64,000 bases of DNA. It comes from Alphaproteobacteria bacterium. Its GTDB lineage: Bacteria > Pseudomonadota > Alphaproteobacteria > CACIAM-22H2. The DNA lies in contig JAEULA010000016.1 of assembly GCA_016793165.1 (NCBI GenBank), positions 1-64,000 on the forward strand. The letters run 5' to 3'. Shown here in pieces: positions 24,455-32,159 of the stretch; the first letter of the stretch is position 1, and the number at the start of each line of letters is the position of its first letter. The notes beneath the pieces were generated by a model. It saw only the letters and a program-made list of their open reading frames with translations. It ran no database searches and was not told the origin of the DNA. Both the position numbers and the translations under genes were made by a program.

Positions 24455-25429
24455 TCACTTCACCGCGAGGATCCGGTCGACGATCTCGCGGCCGTGCACG
24501 TCGGTGTACTGCTTCGCCACCGGATCGTAGACGACCTTGCGGAACGCCTCCGCATCGACCTTCTCGACGACGGTGAGACCGGCGGCCTTGATCTTCGCGA
24601 GGTTCTCGCCTTCCTGCTTCGCATTCAGGTCGCGCTGGAAGCGCCCGGCCTCGAGAGCCGCATCGAGCACGAGCTTCTGCTGGTCCGCGGGCAGCTGGTT
24701 GAACTTCACCAGGCTCATCGCCGCGATCGACGCCGTGTAGGCGTGCCCCGTCAGCGTCAGGTGCTTCTGCACCTCGTACATGCGGTTGGCGAAGATGTTG
24801 TTGATCGGGTTCTCCTGCGCGTCGACCGTGCCGGTCTGCAGCGCGAGATAGAGCTCGGTGAACGCCATCGGCACCGGATTGGCGCCCCAGAGCTTGAAGG
24901 CCTCGAGATGCGCCTTGTTCGGCGTCGTGCGGATCTTCAGCCCCTTGAGGTCGTCGGGCGCCTTGATCGAGAGCTTCGAGTTCGTGACGTGGCGGAAGCC
25001 GATCTCCCAGAACGCGATGCCCTTCATGCGGTTGCGCTCGAGGTCCTTGAGCAGCTCGGCGCCGATCGGACCGTCCATCACCGCATGCGCGTGGGCGGCG
25101 TCGCGGAACAGGTAGGGCAGGTCCATCACGTTCAGCCGCGGCGCGAACTGGGTGAAGAACGGATTGCCCGTGAGGCCGATATCGATCGAGCCGAGACGCA
25201 CGCCCTCGAGGATGGCGTTGTCGTTGCCCAGCTCGCCGCCGGGATGGACGGTCATCGTCAGCTTGCCGCCCGACTTCTCCTTGAGGATCTCCGCCATACG
25301 GCGCGCCGCCTCGTTGTGCGTGTCCGAGGCGGCGAGCGTGTTGGCGAAGCGCAGCGTCGTCTGCGCGGGCGCCGGCGCGGCGACGACGAACGCCGCGAGC
25401 GCCGCTAGGGCCGTGAGTGTCCTTCGCAT
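24455..25429 (-). CDS. dctP: TRAP transporter substrate-binding protein
   Basis: A 324-residue binding protein with a short signal peptide (about 1-22, ending APAPAQ). Family features are TTLRFANTLAASDTHNEAA at the mature N-terminus, GGELGNDNAILEGVRLGSID, the ligand-arginine stretch LKGLKIRTTPNKAH, and TVDAQENPINNIFANRMYE, which is closest to binders of sugar acids and hydroxy acids. The start ATG 25429 has ggaggac (complement of gtcctcc) immediately upstream. It is eleven bases from the amidohydrolase gene upstream, so the imported compound may be the amidohydrolase substrate. The downstream dctQ gene follows after the family B element. Confidence 0.92.
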   Translation of the reverse strand: MRRTLTALAALAAFVVAAPAPAQTTLRFANTLAASDTHNEAARRMAEILKEKSGGKLTMTVHPGGELGNDNAILEGVRLGSIDIGLTGNPFFTQFAPRLNVMDLPYLFRDAAHAHAVMDGPIGAELLKDLERNRMKGIAFWEIGFRHVTNSKLSIKAPDDLKGLKIRTTPNKAHLEAFKLWGANPVPMAFTELYLALQTGTVDAQENPINNIFANRMYEVQKHLTLTGHAYTASIAAMSLVKFNQLPADQQKLVLDAALEAGRFQRDLNAKQEGENLAKIKAAGLTVVEKVDAEAFRKVVYDPVAKQYTDVHGREIVDRILAVK

Positions 25430-25440
25430 GGGGTCCTCCC

Positions 25441-26388
25441 TCAGGTGATGTCGAGTCGGTAGAAGGCGGCCGCGTTGCGCCAGAAGAAGCGCTCGCGCGC
25501 GGCCGGGTCGAGATGCGCCGTCATCCGTGCCAGCGCGCGGACGAGGGCGTCGTAGCCGATCCGCAGGCCGGCCACCGGGAAATTCGTCGCGAACATGCAG
25601 CGCTCGACGCCGAATATCGCGAGCGCGTCGTGCACGACGCGCCGGTTCGACTCGTAGTCCCAGGGCGCGTCGCGCAGGCCGAATTCCGACACCTTCAGGT
25701 GCACGTTGGGGCAGTGCGCGATCGTCTCCATCTGGCGGCGCCACGCGGCGAGGCCGTCTTCGGAGCGGTCCCACGGGAAGCCGGTGTGGTTGAGCACGAT
25801 CCGCGTGCCGGGGAAGGCACGCGCGACCGCGGCCGCCTCGGTCAGGTGCCAGAACGGCACACGCAGGTCCCAGGACAGCCCGTGCTTCTCGAGCAGCGCG
25901 AAGCCGCGCAGCCAGGCCGGATCCTGCATCGTGCCGGGCGCGCCCGGCGTCATGCGGTCGGGCGCCAGCGAGGTCACCGGCTTCGAGCGGATCCCGCGCA
26001 CGAGCGGGCACGCGGCGTGGCCGGCGACGATCTCCTCGGCATTGGGCGTGTCGAACCAGGCATGCCCGACGATCGCCGTCGGCATGCCGTGGCGCCGGTT
26101 CATCTCGGCAAGCCAGCGCGTCTCGGCCAGCTGCGTGGCGCGGTCCATCTCCGCCTCGACGTGCACGGTCGCGAGCACGTTGTGGCCGGCCGCGTCGCGC
26201 TTGTAGTCGCCGGGCAGGTAATCACGCTTCAGCGGTGCGTAGTCGCCCATGAAGAAGTGGTGCTCGGGCTCGTCGGCGAGCCACGGATAGCGGTTCGCCC
26301 GCAGGTCCCAGATGTGATGGTGCGCGTCGATCAGCGTCACCGCGTCGGGCGAGTCGTTCCAGCGCCCGTGGATGGTCCGGCGCGTCAC
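25441..26388 (-). CDS. Amidohydrolase family 2 metal-dependent hydrolase
   Basis: A 315-residue TIM-barrel hydrolase. The metal-binding DAHHHIWD motif carries His23 and His25; further pieces are GIRSKP, LNHTGFPWDRS and the C-terminal FATNFPV with RFFWRNAAAFYRL. This branch includes lactonases of the L-fucono-, L-rhamnono- and 2-pyrone-4,6-dicarboxylate type, and gamma-resorcylate-type decarboxylases. The start is GTG 26388, overlapping the tctA stop (GTGA), so translation is coupled to the transporter. A paralogue on the other strand (29492-30421) shares the DAHHH(I/V)WD and LNHTG motifs. Lactone hydrolysis of an imported sugar lactone is the most likely role, by inference. Confidence 0.88.
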   Translation of the reverse strand: MTRRTIHGRWNDSPDAVTLIDAHHHIWDLRANRYPWLADEPEHHFFMGDYAPLKRDYLPGDYKRDAAGHNVLATVHVEAEMDRATQLAETRWLAEMNRRHGMPTAIVGHAWFDTPNAEEIVAGHAACPLVRGIRSKPVTSLAPDRMTPGAPGTMQDPAWLRGFALLEKHGLSWDLRVPFWHLTEAAAVARAFPGTRIVLNHTGFPWDRSEDGLAAWRRQMETIAHCPNVHLKVSEFGLRDAPWDYESNRRVVHDALAIFGVERCMFATNFPVAGLRIGYDALVRALARMTAHLDPAARERFFWRNAAAFYRLDIT

Positions 26389-27878
26389 GGCCGCGCCCCC
26401 GCCAGCCGCCGGCGGACCATGCCGCCGATCGAGAGCCCCCAGATCAGCAGCGTCGCGGCCGCGAACACCGCCGAGAGCGGCCGGTCGAAGAAGCCGATCA
26501 GGTTGCCGCCGGTCTTGATCAGCGACGTCATCAGGTTCTGCTCCACGAGCTGGCCCATCACGATCCCGAGCACGGCGGGCGAGACGGGGAAGCCGCTCTC
26601 CTCCATCACGTAGCCGATCAGGCCGAGCACCAGCATGATCACCACGCCGAAGATGTTGTTGTCGATCGCATAGGCGCCGAGCACGCAGAACAGCAGCAGC
26701 ACCGGCATCAGCAGCTTGCGCCGGATGCGCAGGATCGGCGTCGAGGCGCGGATCGCCAGCCACCCGAGCGGGATCATCAGCAGGTTGGCGACGAAGAAGA
26801 CGATGAAGACCGCGTAGAGGATGTGCGCGTTCTGCAGGAAGATCGTCGGGCCGGGATTGACGTTCTTCAGGTACATGACGCCGATCGCGATCGCGGTGAT
26901 CGAGTCGCCGGGGATGGCGAAGACCAGCGCCGGGATCCACGCCCCGCTCAGCGCCGCGTTGTTGGCCGAGGTCGCGTCGACGATGCCCTCGATGTGGCCG
27001 CGCCCCCACTTCTCCGGCTCCCGCGTCATCTTCTTGGACACGGCGTAGGAGGTCCAAGCCGCGATGTCCGCACCCGCACCCGGCAGCGCGCCGACGGCGG
27101 TGCCGATCACGCTCGAGCGCAGGAAGTTCGACCAGTAGCGGCGCAGCGTGGCGAAGAAACCCGCGAAAATGCGCAGGCGACCGACCTCGATGCGCTCCTC
27201 CGAGCCTTCGGGCGCCAGCAGGGTGCGCAGGATCTCGGGGATCGCGAAGAGACCGATCAGCGCCGGCACGAAGCTGACGCCGCCGATGAGCTCGCTCTCG
27301 CCGAAGGTGAAGCGCACGAAGCCGGTCGTGTAGTCGCGCCCGATCGTGGCGATGAACAGGCCGAGCAGCAGCGAGGCGGCCCCCTTCAGCGGCTGGTCGG
27401 TCGCCACGAAGATCGCGCAGGTCAGGCCGAGGCAGGACAGCCAGAAATACTCGGTGTGCGAGATGCTGAGCGCGTATTCGGCCAGCAGCGGCGCCGAGGT
27501 GACGAGGATGACGGTGCCGAACAGCCCGCCGAGCGCCGAGAACAGCAGGTTGGTCCCGAGCACGTAGCCCGCCTGCCCGCCCTTGGTCATCGCATAGGCT
27601 TCCTCGGTGTAGGCCGCGGAGGCGGGCGTGCCGGGCAGGCGCAGCAGGCAGCCGGGGATATCGCCCGCGAAGATCGCCATCGCGGTCGCCGAGACGATCG
27701 CCGCGATCGCCGACACCGGGTCGAGCATGAAGGCGAAAGGCACCAGCAGCGCCGTCGCCATCGTCGCGGTGAGACCGGGGATGGCGCCGACCAGCAGGCC
27801 GAAGACCGAGGACAGCAGGATCGTGATCATCACCTGCCAGGTGAAGACCAAGCTCAACGCGGTGCCGAAGGCCTGCAT
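26385..27878 (-). CDS. tctA: Tripartite tricarboxylate transporter large permease
   Basis: A 497-residue TctA protein of standard length with about ten to twelve hydrophobic segments. Landmarks are GLLVGAIPGLTATMATALLVPF near residue 25-46, the repeat-type GAIPGLT/GALPGAGADIAAWTSY motifs (second near 270), and NNAALSGAWIPALVFAIPGDS near 312. It takes substrate from the Bug-type protein encoded at 28396. The sister TTT permease at 47343-48845 has 500 residues and only moderate similarity. Genes tctB and tctC lie upstream in the same orientation with gaps of about 20 bases. The stop overlaps the amidohydrolase start. Confidence 0.94.
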   Translation of the reverse strand: MQAFGTALSLVFTWQVMITILLSSVFGLLVGAIPGLTATMATALLVPFAFMLDPVSAIAAIVSATAMAIFAGDIPGCLLRLPGTPASAAYTEEAYAMTKGGQAGYVLGTNLLFSALGGLFGTVILVTSAPLLAEYALSISHTEYFWLSCLGLTCAIFVATDQPLKGAASLLLGLFIATIGRDYTTGFVRFTFGESELIGGVSFVPALIGLFAIPEILRTLLAPEGSEERIEVGRLRIFAGFFATLRRYWSNFLRSSVIGTAVGALPGAGADIAAWTSYAVSKKMTREPEKWGRGHIEGIVDATSANNAALSGAWIPALVFAIPGDSITAIAIGVMYLKNVNPGPTIFLQNAHILYAVFIVFFVANLLMIPLGWLAIRASTPILRIRRKLLMPVLLLFCVLGAYAIDNNIFGVVIMLVLGLIGYVMEESGFPVSPAVLGIVMGQLVEQNLMTSLIKTGGNLIGFFDRPLSAVFAAATLLIWGLSIGGMVRRRLAGARP

Positions 27879-27899
27879 GGCGCCCCGTGATGTCCGACG

Positions 27900-28373
27900 T
27901 CAGAAGCCGAGGAAGCCGGTGATGCCGCGCGGCAGCGGCACGCGCAGGAGCTTGGCGAACAGCCAGTAGCAGACGAGGCTGGCCACGACCGAGATCGCGA
28001 GGCTCCGCGCCAGCGGCACGCCGACGGCGAGGAACAGCACGACCAGCGACCCGGTGGCGAGCGCGAGGAAGCCGACCGGCTCGAGCAGCCAGATGAACGC
28101 CACGGGCAGCGCGATCGCGATTGCGGCGGCCGCGGCGGCCCGGGGCCCGGCCTCGGTCCAGGCGGCGAGCGAGATCCCGCGCAGGCCGCCGCTCACCGCC
28201 CCACGCGCGACCAGCAGGCCGCCGCAGGCGACCAGGCCGCCGCCGATCACGATCGGGAACAGCCCGGCACCGAACATGTGGCCGGGCGCGCGCGGGAATC
28301 CCGCCGCGTGCCAGGCCACCGCGGCCCCGAAGGCCGCCAGCCCGGCGCCGGACGCGAGATCGCCCAATCGCAT
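27900..28373 (-). CDS. tctB: Tripartite tricarboxylate transporter small permease
   Basis: A 157-residue TctB protein with four predicted membrane helices (about 10-30, 38-58, 75-110 as a pair, 122-145). The pattern FPRAPGHMFGAGLFPIVIGG near residues 26-45 is the family landmark, where a periplasmic loop carries P-x4-G-x-FP. It is 21 bases upstream of tctA and 22 bases downstream of tctC. Function is to assist the TctA permease; sequence conservation in this family is low, so assignment relies also on gene order. Confidence 0.88.
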   Translation of the reverse strand: MRLGDLASGAGLAAFGAAVAWHAAGFPRAPGHMFGAGLFPIVIGGGLVACGGLLVARGAVSGGLRGISLAAWTEAGPRAAAAAAIAIALPVAFIWLLEPVGFLALATGSLVVLFLAVGVPLARSLAISVVASLVCYWLFAKLLRVPLPRGITGFLGF

Positions 28374-28395
28374 CGTCGCGTCCGACGCGTCGTCG

Positions 28396-29370
28396 TCAGT
28401 TCGCGAGGCCGACGGCCTTCAGCACCCGCCCCATCGCCTCGAGGTCCTTCTCGAGATAGGCGTCGTACTCGGCCGGCTCGCGATGGATGGCCCGGATCGT
28501 GCGCTGCTTGAGCACCTCGCGGAACTCCGGCGCCTCGTGGCCTTTCTTGACGGCGGCCGCGAGGCGGTCATGGATGTCCTTCGGCAGCCCCTTCGGCCCG
28601 CCCACGCCGTGGAAAACGGCGAAGGTCCAGTCGGTGCCCGCGGCTTCCTTGAGGGTCGGCACGTCGGGGAAGATGTCGGAGCGCGCGTCGGCCATCAGTG
28701 CCAGCGTGCGCACCTTCTTGGCCTCGATCAGCGCCCGCGCCTCGGACAGCGACGAGGTCGAGAAGTCGGAGCCGCCCGCCGCGACGTCCTGATGGCCGAG
28801 CGTACCGCCCTGGGCCGGCACCCAGATCACGCTCTTCGTGTCCTGTCCCAGGCTCTGCATCATGCCGAGGAAGGCGACGTGCCAGTTCACGCCGGGTGCC
28901 GCCCCCGTGCCCTTGAGCCTGCCGGGATTGGCCTTGATGGCATCGAGCAGGTCCTTGACCGACTTGTAGGGCGCATCGTCCTTCACGGTGACGCTCGCCG
29001 CGATCTCGTTGGTCTGGCCGATCTTCGCGAAATCGCGATGGGTGATCTTCGACTGGCCCTGCACGCTGTAGAAGGACAGGTCGTTGGTGATCATGCCGAT
29101 CGTGTAGCCGTCGGGGGCCGCCTTCGCGATCGCCTCGTGGCCGGTGATGCCGCCGGCTCCCGCGCGATTGACGACATTGACCTGGACCTTGAGCTCCTTC
29201 TCGAGCTGTGGGGCGAGCGCGCGCGCCACGATGTCGGTGCCGCCGCCGGCCGGATAGGGAACGATCAGCGTGATCGGCCGATCGGGCCACGCGGCGAAGG
29301 CAGGCATGGCGGCGACGGCGAGGCCGGCGAATGCGAGTGCGGCCGACAGGGCCGTGCGGCGACGGAACAT
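28396..29370 (-). CDS. tctC: Bug-family tripartite tricarboxylate transporter binding protein
   Basis: A 324-residue periplasmic protein with a signal peptide (about 1-26, ending PAFAAWP). The Bug-family start WPDRPITLIVPYPAGGGTD is unmistakable, followed by VNVVNRAGAGGITGHEAIAKAAPDGYT, the second ligand-loop signature. Bug proteins bind carboxylates and other small molecules and hand them to TctAB. It is the first gene of the minus-strand run that continues to 15399, and a good candidate promoter lies 74-101 bases upstream. It is divergent from an amidohydrolase gene at 29492. Confidence 0.94.
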   Translation of the reverse strand: MFRRRTALSAALAFAGLAVAAMPAFAAWPDRPITLIVPYPAGGGTDIVARALAPQLEKELKVQVNVVNRAGAGGITGHEAIAKAAPDGYTIGMITNDLSFYSVQGQSKITHRDFAKIGQTNEIAASVTVKDDAPYKSVKDLLDAIKANPGRLKGTGAAPGVNWHVAFLGMMQSLGQDTKSVIWVPAQGGTLGHQDVAAGGSDFSTSSLSEARALIEAKKVRTLALMADARSDIFPDVPTLKEAAGTDWTFAVFHGVGGPKGLPKDIHDRLAAAVKKGHEAPEFREVLKQRTIRAIHREPAEYDAYLEKDLEAMGRVLKAVGLAN

Positions 29371-29443
29371 GGCGTTCTCCCGATGACGAAGGCGGCGAGC
29401 CTTCTCCGATTACGCGGACGCGCTCGCCAATTCGATGCGACAA

Positions 29444-29471
29444 GCTTTAGGTTTCGCCCTCCGCTTGTCAA
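29444..29471 (-). promoter_or_regulatory. Candidate sigma-70 promoter for the minus-strand superoperon
   Basis: Read on the minus strand: a perfect TTGACA (29471-29466), 16 bases, then TAAAGC (29449-29444). It lies 74 bases before the tctC start and is the best promoter-like sequence seen in the window. The gap also serves the divergent amidohydrolase gene. Confidence 0.45.
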
Positions 29472-29491
29472 ACACGAAGGCCGTTCGCGCC

Positions 29492-30421
29492 ATGTCCGAC
29501 CCGAGCCTCGACGCGCGCGACGACGATCTGCCGATCGTCGACGCCCATCACCACGTCTGGGACCCCGACGCCAACTACATTCCGTGGCTGTGCGACGAGC
29601 CGCCGATCCCGTTCCGCTACGGCGACTACCGGTCGCTCCGCCGCCCCTACATGCCCGACGACTTCCGGCGCGACTGGGGGCGGCATCGGGTCGTGAAGAG
29701 CGTCTACATCGAGACGGAATGGGACCCGCGCGATCCGATCGGCGAAACGCGCTGGATCGACGCCGTCGCGCGGCGTCACGGCCTGCCGCACGCCGTCATC
29801 GCGCAGGCCTGGCTGGACCGCGCGGACGTGGCCGAGGTGCTCGCCGGCCAGGCCGCCTTCCCCATCGTGCGCGGGATCCGCCACAAGCCGAAGGCGAGTC
29901 CCCGGCGCGAGGACGCGCGGCGCGGCGCCCCGGGCTCGATGGACGACCCGCGCTGGCGCGACGGCTACGCGCTGCTCGCGCGCAACGGCCTGCATTTCGA
30001 GCTGCAGACGCCGTGGTGGCATCTCGAGGCGGCGGCCGCGCTGGCGCGCGACTTCCCGGCGACGATGATCGTGCTCAACCATACCGGCCTGCCGTCCGAC
30101 CGCAGCGCCGAGGGCCTCGCCGGCTGGCGCGCGGCCATGACGACGCTCGCGCGCGAACCCAACGTCGCCGTGAAGATCTCCGGCATCGGCCTGCCCGGCC
30201 GGCCGTGGACGCCCGAGAACAACGGCCCGATCATCCGCGACACGATCGCGATCTTCGGCGCCGCGCGCTGCATGTTTGCCAGCAACTTCCCGGTCGACGG
30301 CCTCGCCGGCTCCTTCGACGACATCTTCTCGGGCTTCAAGCGCGTGACGTCGGACCTGCCCCCGGAGACGCGCCGCGCCCTCTTCCACGACAACGCCGTC
30401 CGGATCTACCGGCTGGGATGA
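29492..30421 (+). CDS. Amidohydrolase family 2 metal-dependent hydrolase
   Basis: A 309-residue TIM-barrel hydrolase, paralogue of the protein at 25441-26388. It has VDAHHHVWDPD with His19/His21, YIETEWDP, GIRHKPKAS, LNHTGLPSDRSAEG and FASNFPVDGLAGSFDD near the C-terminus, ending in RALFHDNAVRIYRLG. The shared LNHTG and HDNA(V)xxYRL features are those of the sugar-lactonase/resorcylate-decarboxylase branch. ATG 29492 gives the usual start just before the first strand. It is transcribed away from tctC, so it is outside the superoperon but probably under the same regulator. Two paralogues facing one TTT transporter suggest related or sequential substrates. Confidence 0.88.
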   Translation: MSDPSLDARDDDLPIVDAHHHVWDPDANYIPWLCDEPPIPFRYGDYRSLRRPYMPDDFRRDWGRHRVVKSVYIETEWDPRDPIGETRWIDAVARRHGLPHAVIAQAWLDRADVAEVLAGQAAFPIVRGIRHKPKASPRREDARRGAPGSMDDPRWRDGYALLARNGLHFELQTPWWHLEAAAALARDFPATMIVLNHTGLPSDRSAEGLAGWRAAMTTLAREPNVAVKISGIGLPGRPWTPENNGPIIRDTIAIFGAARCMFASNFPVDGLAGSFDDIFSGFKRVTSDLPPETRRALFHDNAVRIYRLG

Positions 30422-30424
30422 AAG

Positions 30425-30454
30425 CCGGGGTCAGAGCAACAGGTCTGGCCCCGG
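30425..30454. terminator. Hairpin between convergent genes (GGGGTCAGA-type)
   Basis: CCGGGGTCAGA (30425-30435) pairs with TCTGGCCCCGG (30444-30454) with one mismatch and a GCAACAGG loop, starting three bases after the stop codon of the amidohydrolase gene. Tail is tattctg, only partly T-rich. The gggTCAGA/TCTGgccc pattern resembles dispersed intergenic palindromes of proteobacteria; it may serve as terminator. Confidence 0.5.
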
Positions 30455-30487
30455 TATTCTGATCGACCGGCTGCGAGGGAAACGGGA

Positions 30488-30507
30488 GTCGGAGCTTCCG
30501 CTCCGAC
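30488..30507. terminator. Second hairpin between convergent genes
   Basis: Perfect eight-pair stem GTCGGAGC/GCTCCGAC with a TTCC loop, 13 bases from the stop of the minus-strand gene. Suitable as a terminator-like structure for either strand; no long T-tract. Confidence 0.45.
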
Positions 30508-30520
30508 CTCGGTTGTCCGT

Positions 30521-31912
30521 TCATGCCCTCGCCCCGAACATCCGGTCCTGCTCTGCGCGCATGCGCCAGAGCGCGCTGTCGGCGGGGCGGGCGATCGCGT
30601 CGACGGTCAGCAGCTCACCCGCGCGCACGTCGCGCGCGAGGCGGTTCCAGCCAGCGAGGTAGAACGGCGCCGGGTTGCCCGGGGCGGCGGCGCACGCCGG
30701 CACCAGTTCGGCCTCGACGCCGTCGATCGCATGGCGCTGGTCGAGCGACAGCAGCGCGCCGGCCGCGAGGTCGCGCGTCGCGCGGCCGACGACGTCGCAA
30801 ACCGGCTTCGTTTCCGCCGGCCCCGAGGATCGTCCGAGCAGCCCCGCCTGCAGGATCGACATCGGCGCCTCGACCCCGAGCAGATGCGAGGGGTTGTAGA
30901 GCAGCATGTGGTCGTCCGCCGCGTCGACCGGGATGCCCTTGCCCTTGAGCACGTTGAAGGTCTTGCGGTCGGCACCCGCGACGACGACGAAGACCCCGCC
31001 CGCGAAGCTCGCCTCGTCGGGCCGGCGCAGGCAGTTGAAGACCTCGATCGCGCCCTTGGCCGCGAGCACGCCGCCGCGCTCGCGCAGGCGCAGGATCGTC
31101 GGCAGCTCGACCGTGCGGGCGAGCGGCGCGTGGAGGCGCGGCGTGTCGGGGCGGAAGCCGGTCGCGTTGGCGACCAGGCACATCTCGCAGTAGTCGGGCA
31201 CGGTGCGTTGCGGCAGCGCGGCGATCGCGAGCGAGCGAGCGGCGAGCGTGCGCCCGGGATCGCGCGCGTCGAGCGGCCACAGCCCGCCGAACCACGGCGT
31301 GTCGATCGTCTGCGTGCGCCAGGTCACCTGCGCGCGCGTCGGATCGAAGACGTAGTCGTACTCGGACGACTTCCCCAGCGCGACGATCTCGAGCCCGAGC
31401 GCTTGCGCCCAGCTGACGAGGCCCATGAGCAGGGCCGGCTGGTCGCCCTCGACCGGCGAGCACACGACGCCGTTGTCGCGGGCGAGCCGCGCGAGATAGG
31501 GGCCGACGACGGAGTCGACTTCCTTGCTCACCAGCACGACGTGGCGGCGCTGGCGCAGCGCGCGCTCGGCGTTGATCGCCCCGCCCTCGGGATGGCCGGT
31601 CGCCTCGACGAGGACGTCGAGCGGCGAGTCGACGACGACCGAGTTGTCCTCGCTGACGACGATGCGCCCGGCCGCGAGCGCCGCCTCGGCCTTCGTGCGG
31701 GTGTCGCATAGCGCGATCGAGTCGCGCCCGATCCCGAGCGCGCCGAGGACGTCGAGCACGCGCTGCGGCTCGCGGTCGGCGAAGGCGACGAGCGCCAGCT
31801 GCGGGATCGCGCGCGCCTGGGCCGCGAGCGTGGCGCCGAACTCGCCCACGCCGACGAGGCCGACGCGAACGGTGCGGCCCGCGCCGGCCGCGAAGAACTT
31901 TGCGAAGTCCAT
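30521..31912 (-). CDS. Homoserine-dehydrogenase-like NAD(P)-binding protein with C-terminal SAF domain
   Basis: A 463-residue protein. Residues about 14-150 form a Rossmann domain with RVGLVGVGEFG and later LVEATGHPEGG, the pattern of homoserine-dehydrogenase NAD-binding domains. The middle includes VCSPVEGDQPALLMGL and KSSEYDYVFDP. The end (about 375-450) is a SAF-like domain (ATRDLAAGALLSLDQ ... VRAGELLTVDAI), as found in altronate dehydratase and antifreeze-type proteins. This architecture recurs in sugar-acid catabolic loci as an oxidoreductase of unknown exact substrate. The ATG at 31912 is served by ggaggagcac upstream. Convergent with the amidohydrolase gene; a repeat pair lies upstream. 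A monofunctional homoserine dehydrogenase is unlikely, since the catalytic dimer domain is not recognisable. Confidence 0.82.
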   Translation of the reverse strand: MDFAKFFAAGAGRTVRVGLVGVGEFGATLAAQARAIPQLALVAFADREPQRVLDVLGALGIGRDSIALCDTRTKAEAALAAGRIVVSEDNSVVVDSPLDVLVEATGHPEGGAINAERALRQRRHVVLVSKEVDSVVGPYLARLARDNGVVCSPVEGDQPALLMGLVSWAQALGLEIVALGKSSEYDYVFDPTRAQVTWRTQTIDTPWFGGLWPLDARDPGRTLAARSLAIAALPQRTVPDYCEMCLVANATGFRPDTPRLHAPLARTVELPTILRLRERGGVLAAKGAIEVFNCLRRPDEASFAGGVFVVVAGADRKTFNVLKGKGIPVDAADDHMLLYNPSHLLGVEAPMSILQAGLLGRSSGPAETKPVCDVVGRATRDLAAGALLSLDQRHAIDGVEAELVPACAAAPGNPAPFYLAGWNRLARDVRAGELLTVDAIARPADSALWRMRAEQDRMFGARA

Positions 31913-32006
31913 GATCGGGTGCTCCTCCTGCGGGAGAACCTGCGCGGACGACGCCGCGATGGCAACCCGGGAGCGGGGGCTGCCGGACCATCGCCGACCG
32001 GACGAT

Positions 32007-32159
32007 CCAACCGTCCCCCTCGCATGAGGGGGACAGGCCGCGAAGCGGCCTGGAGGAGAGTCGCGCAGCGCGGCGGCGTCGCCGTGGATCATCAGTCGCG
32101 ACGCTCCCCCTGGCGCCGCTGCGCGGCCCCGGTCCCCCTCATTCGAGGGGGACGGTTGG
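32007..32159. repeat. Family A repeat units, copy 2 (tail-to-tail pair)
   Basis: Two half-units homologous to those at 20341-20470. The first, 32007-32063, begins ccaaccgtccccctcgcatg and ends gagagtcg. The second, 32099-32159, is inverted, beginning cgacgctccccctgg and ending ggacggttgg. Here the ccaaccg ends face outward, opposite to copy 1 where they face inward. The second unit overlaps the last codons and the stop of the MocR gene (TGA at 32141-32139 lies within its GTCCCCCTC-attc-GAGGGGGAC hairpin). Confidence 0.8.

Noticed and set aside
30521..31912. Threonine-pathway homoserine dehydrogenase
   Set aside because: Only the NAD-binding domain resembles that enzyme; the C-terminus is SAF-like and no thr or lys genes are near.
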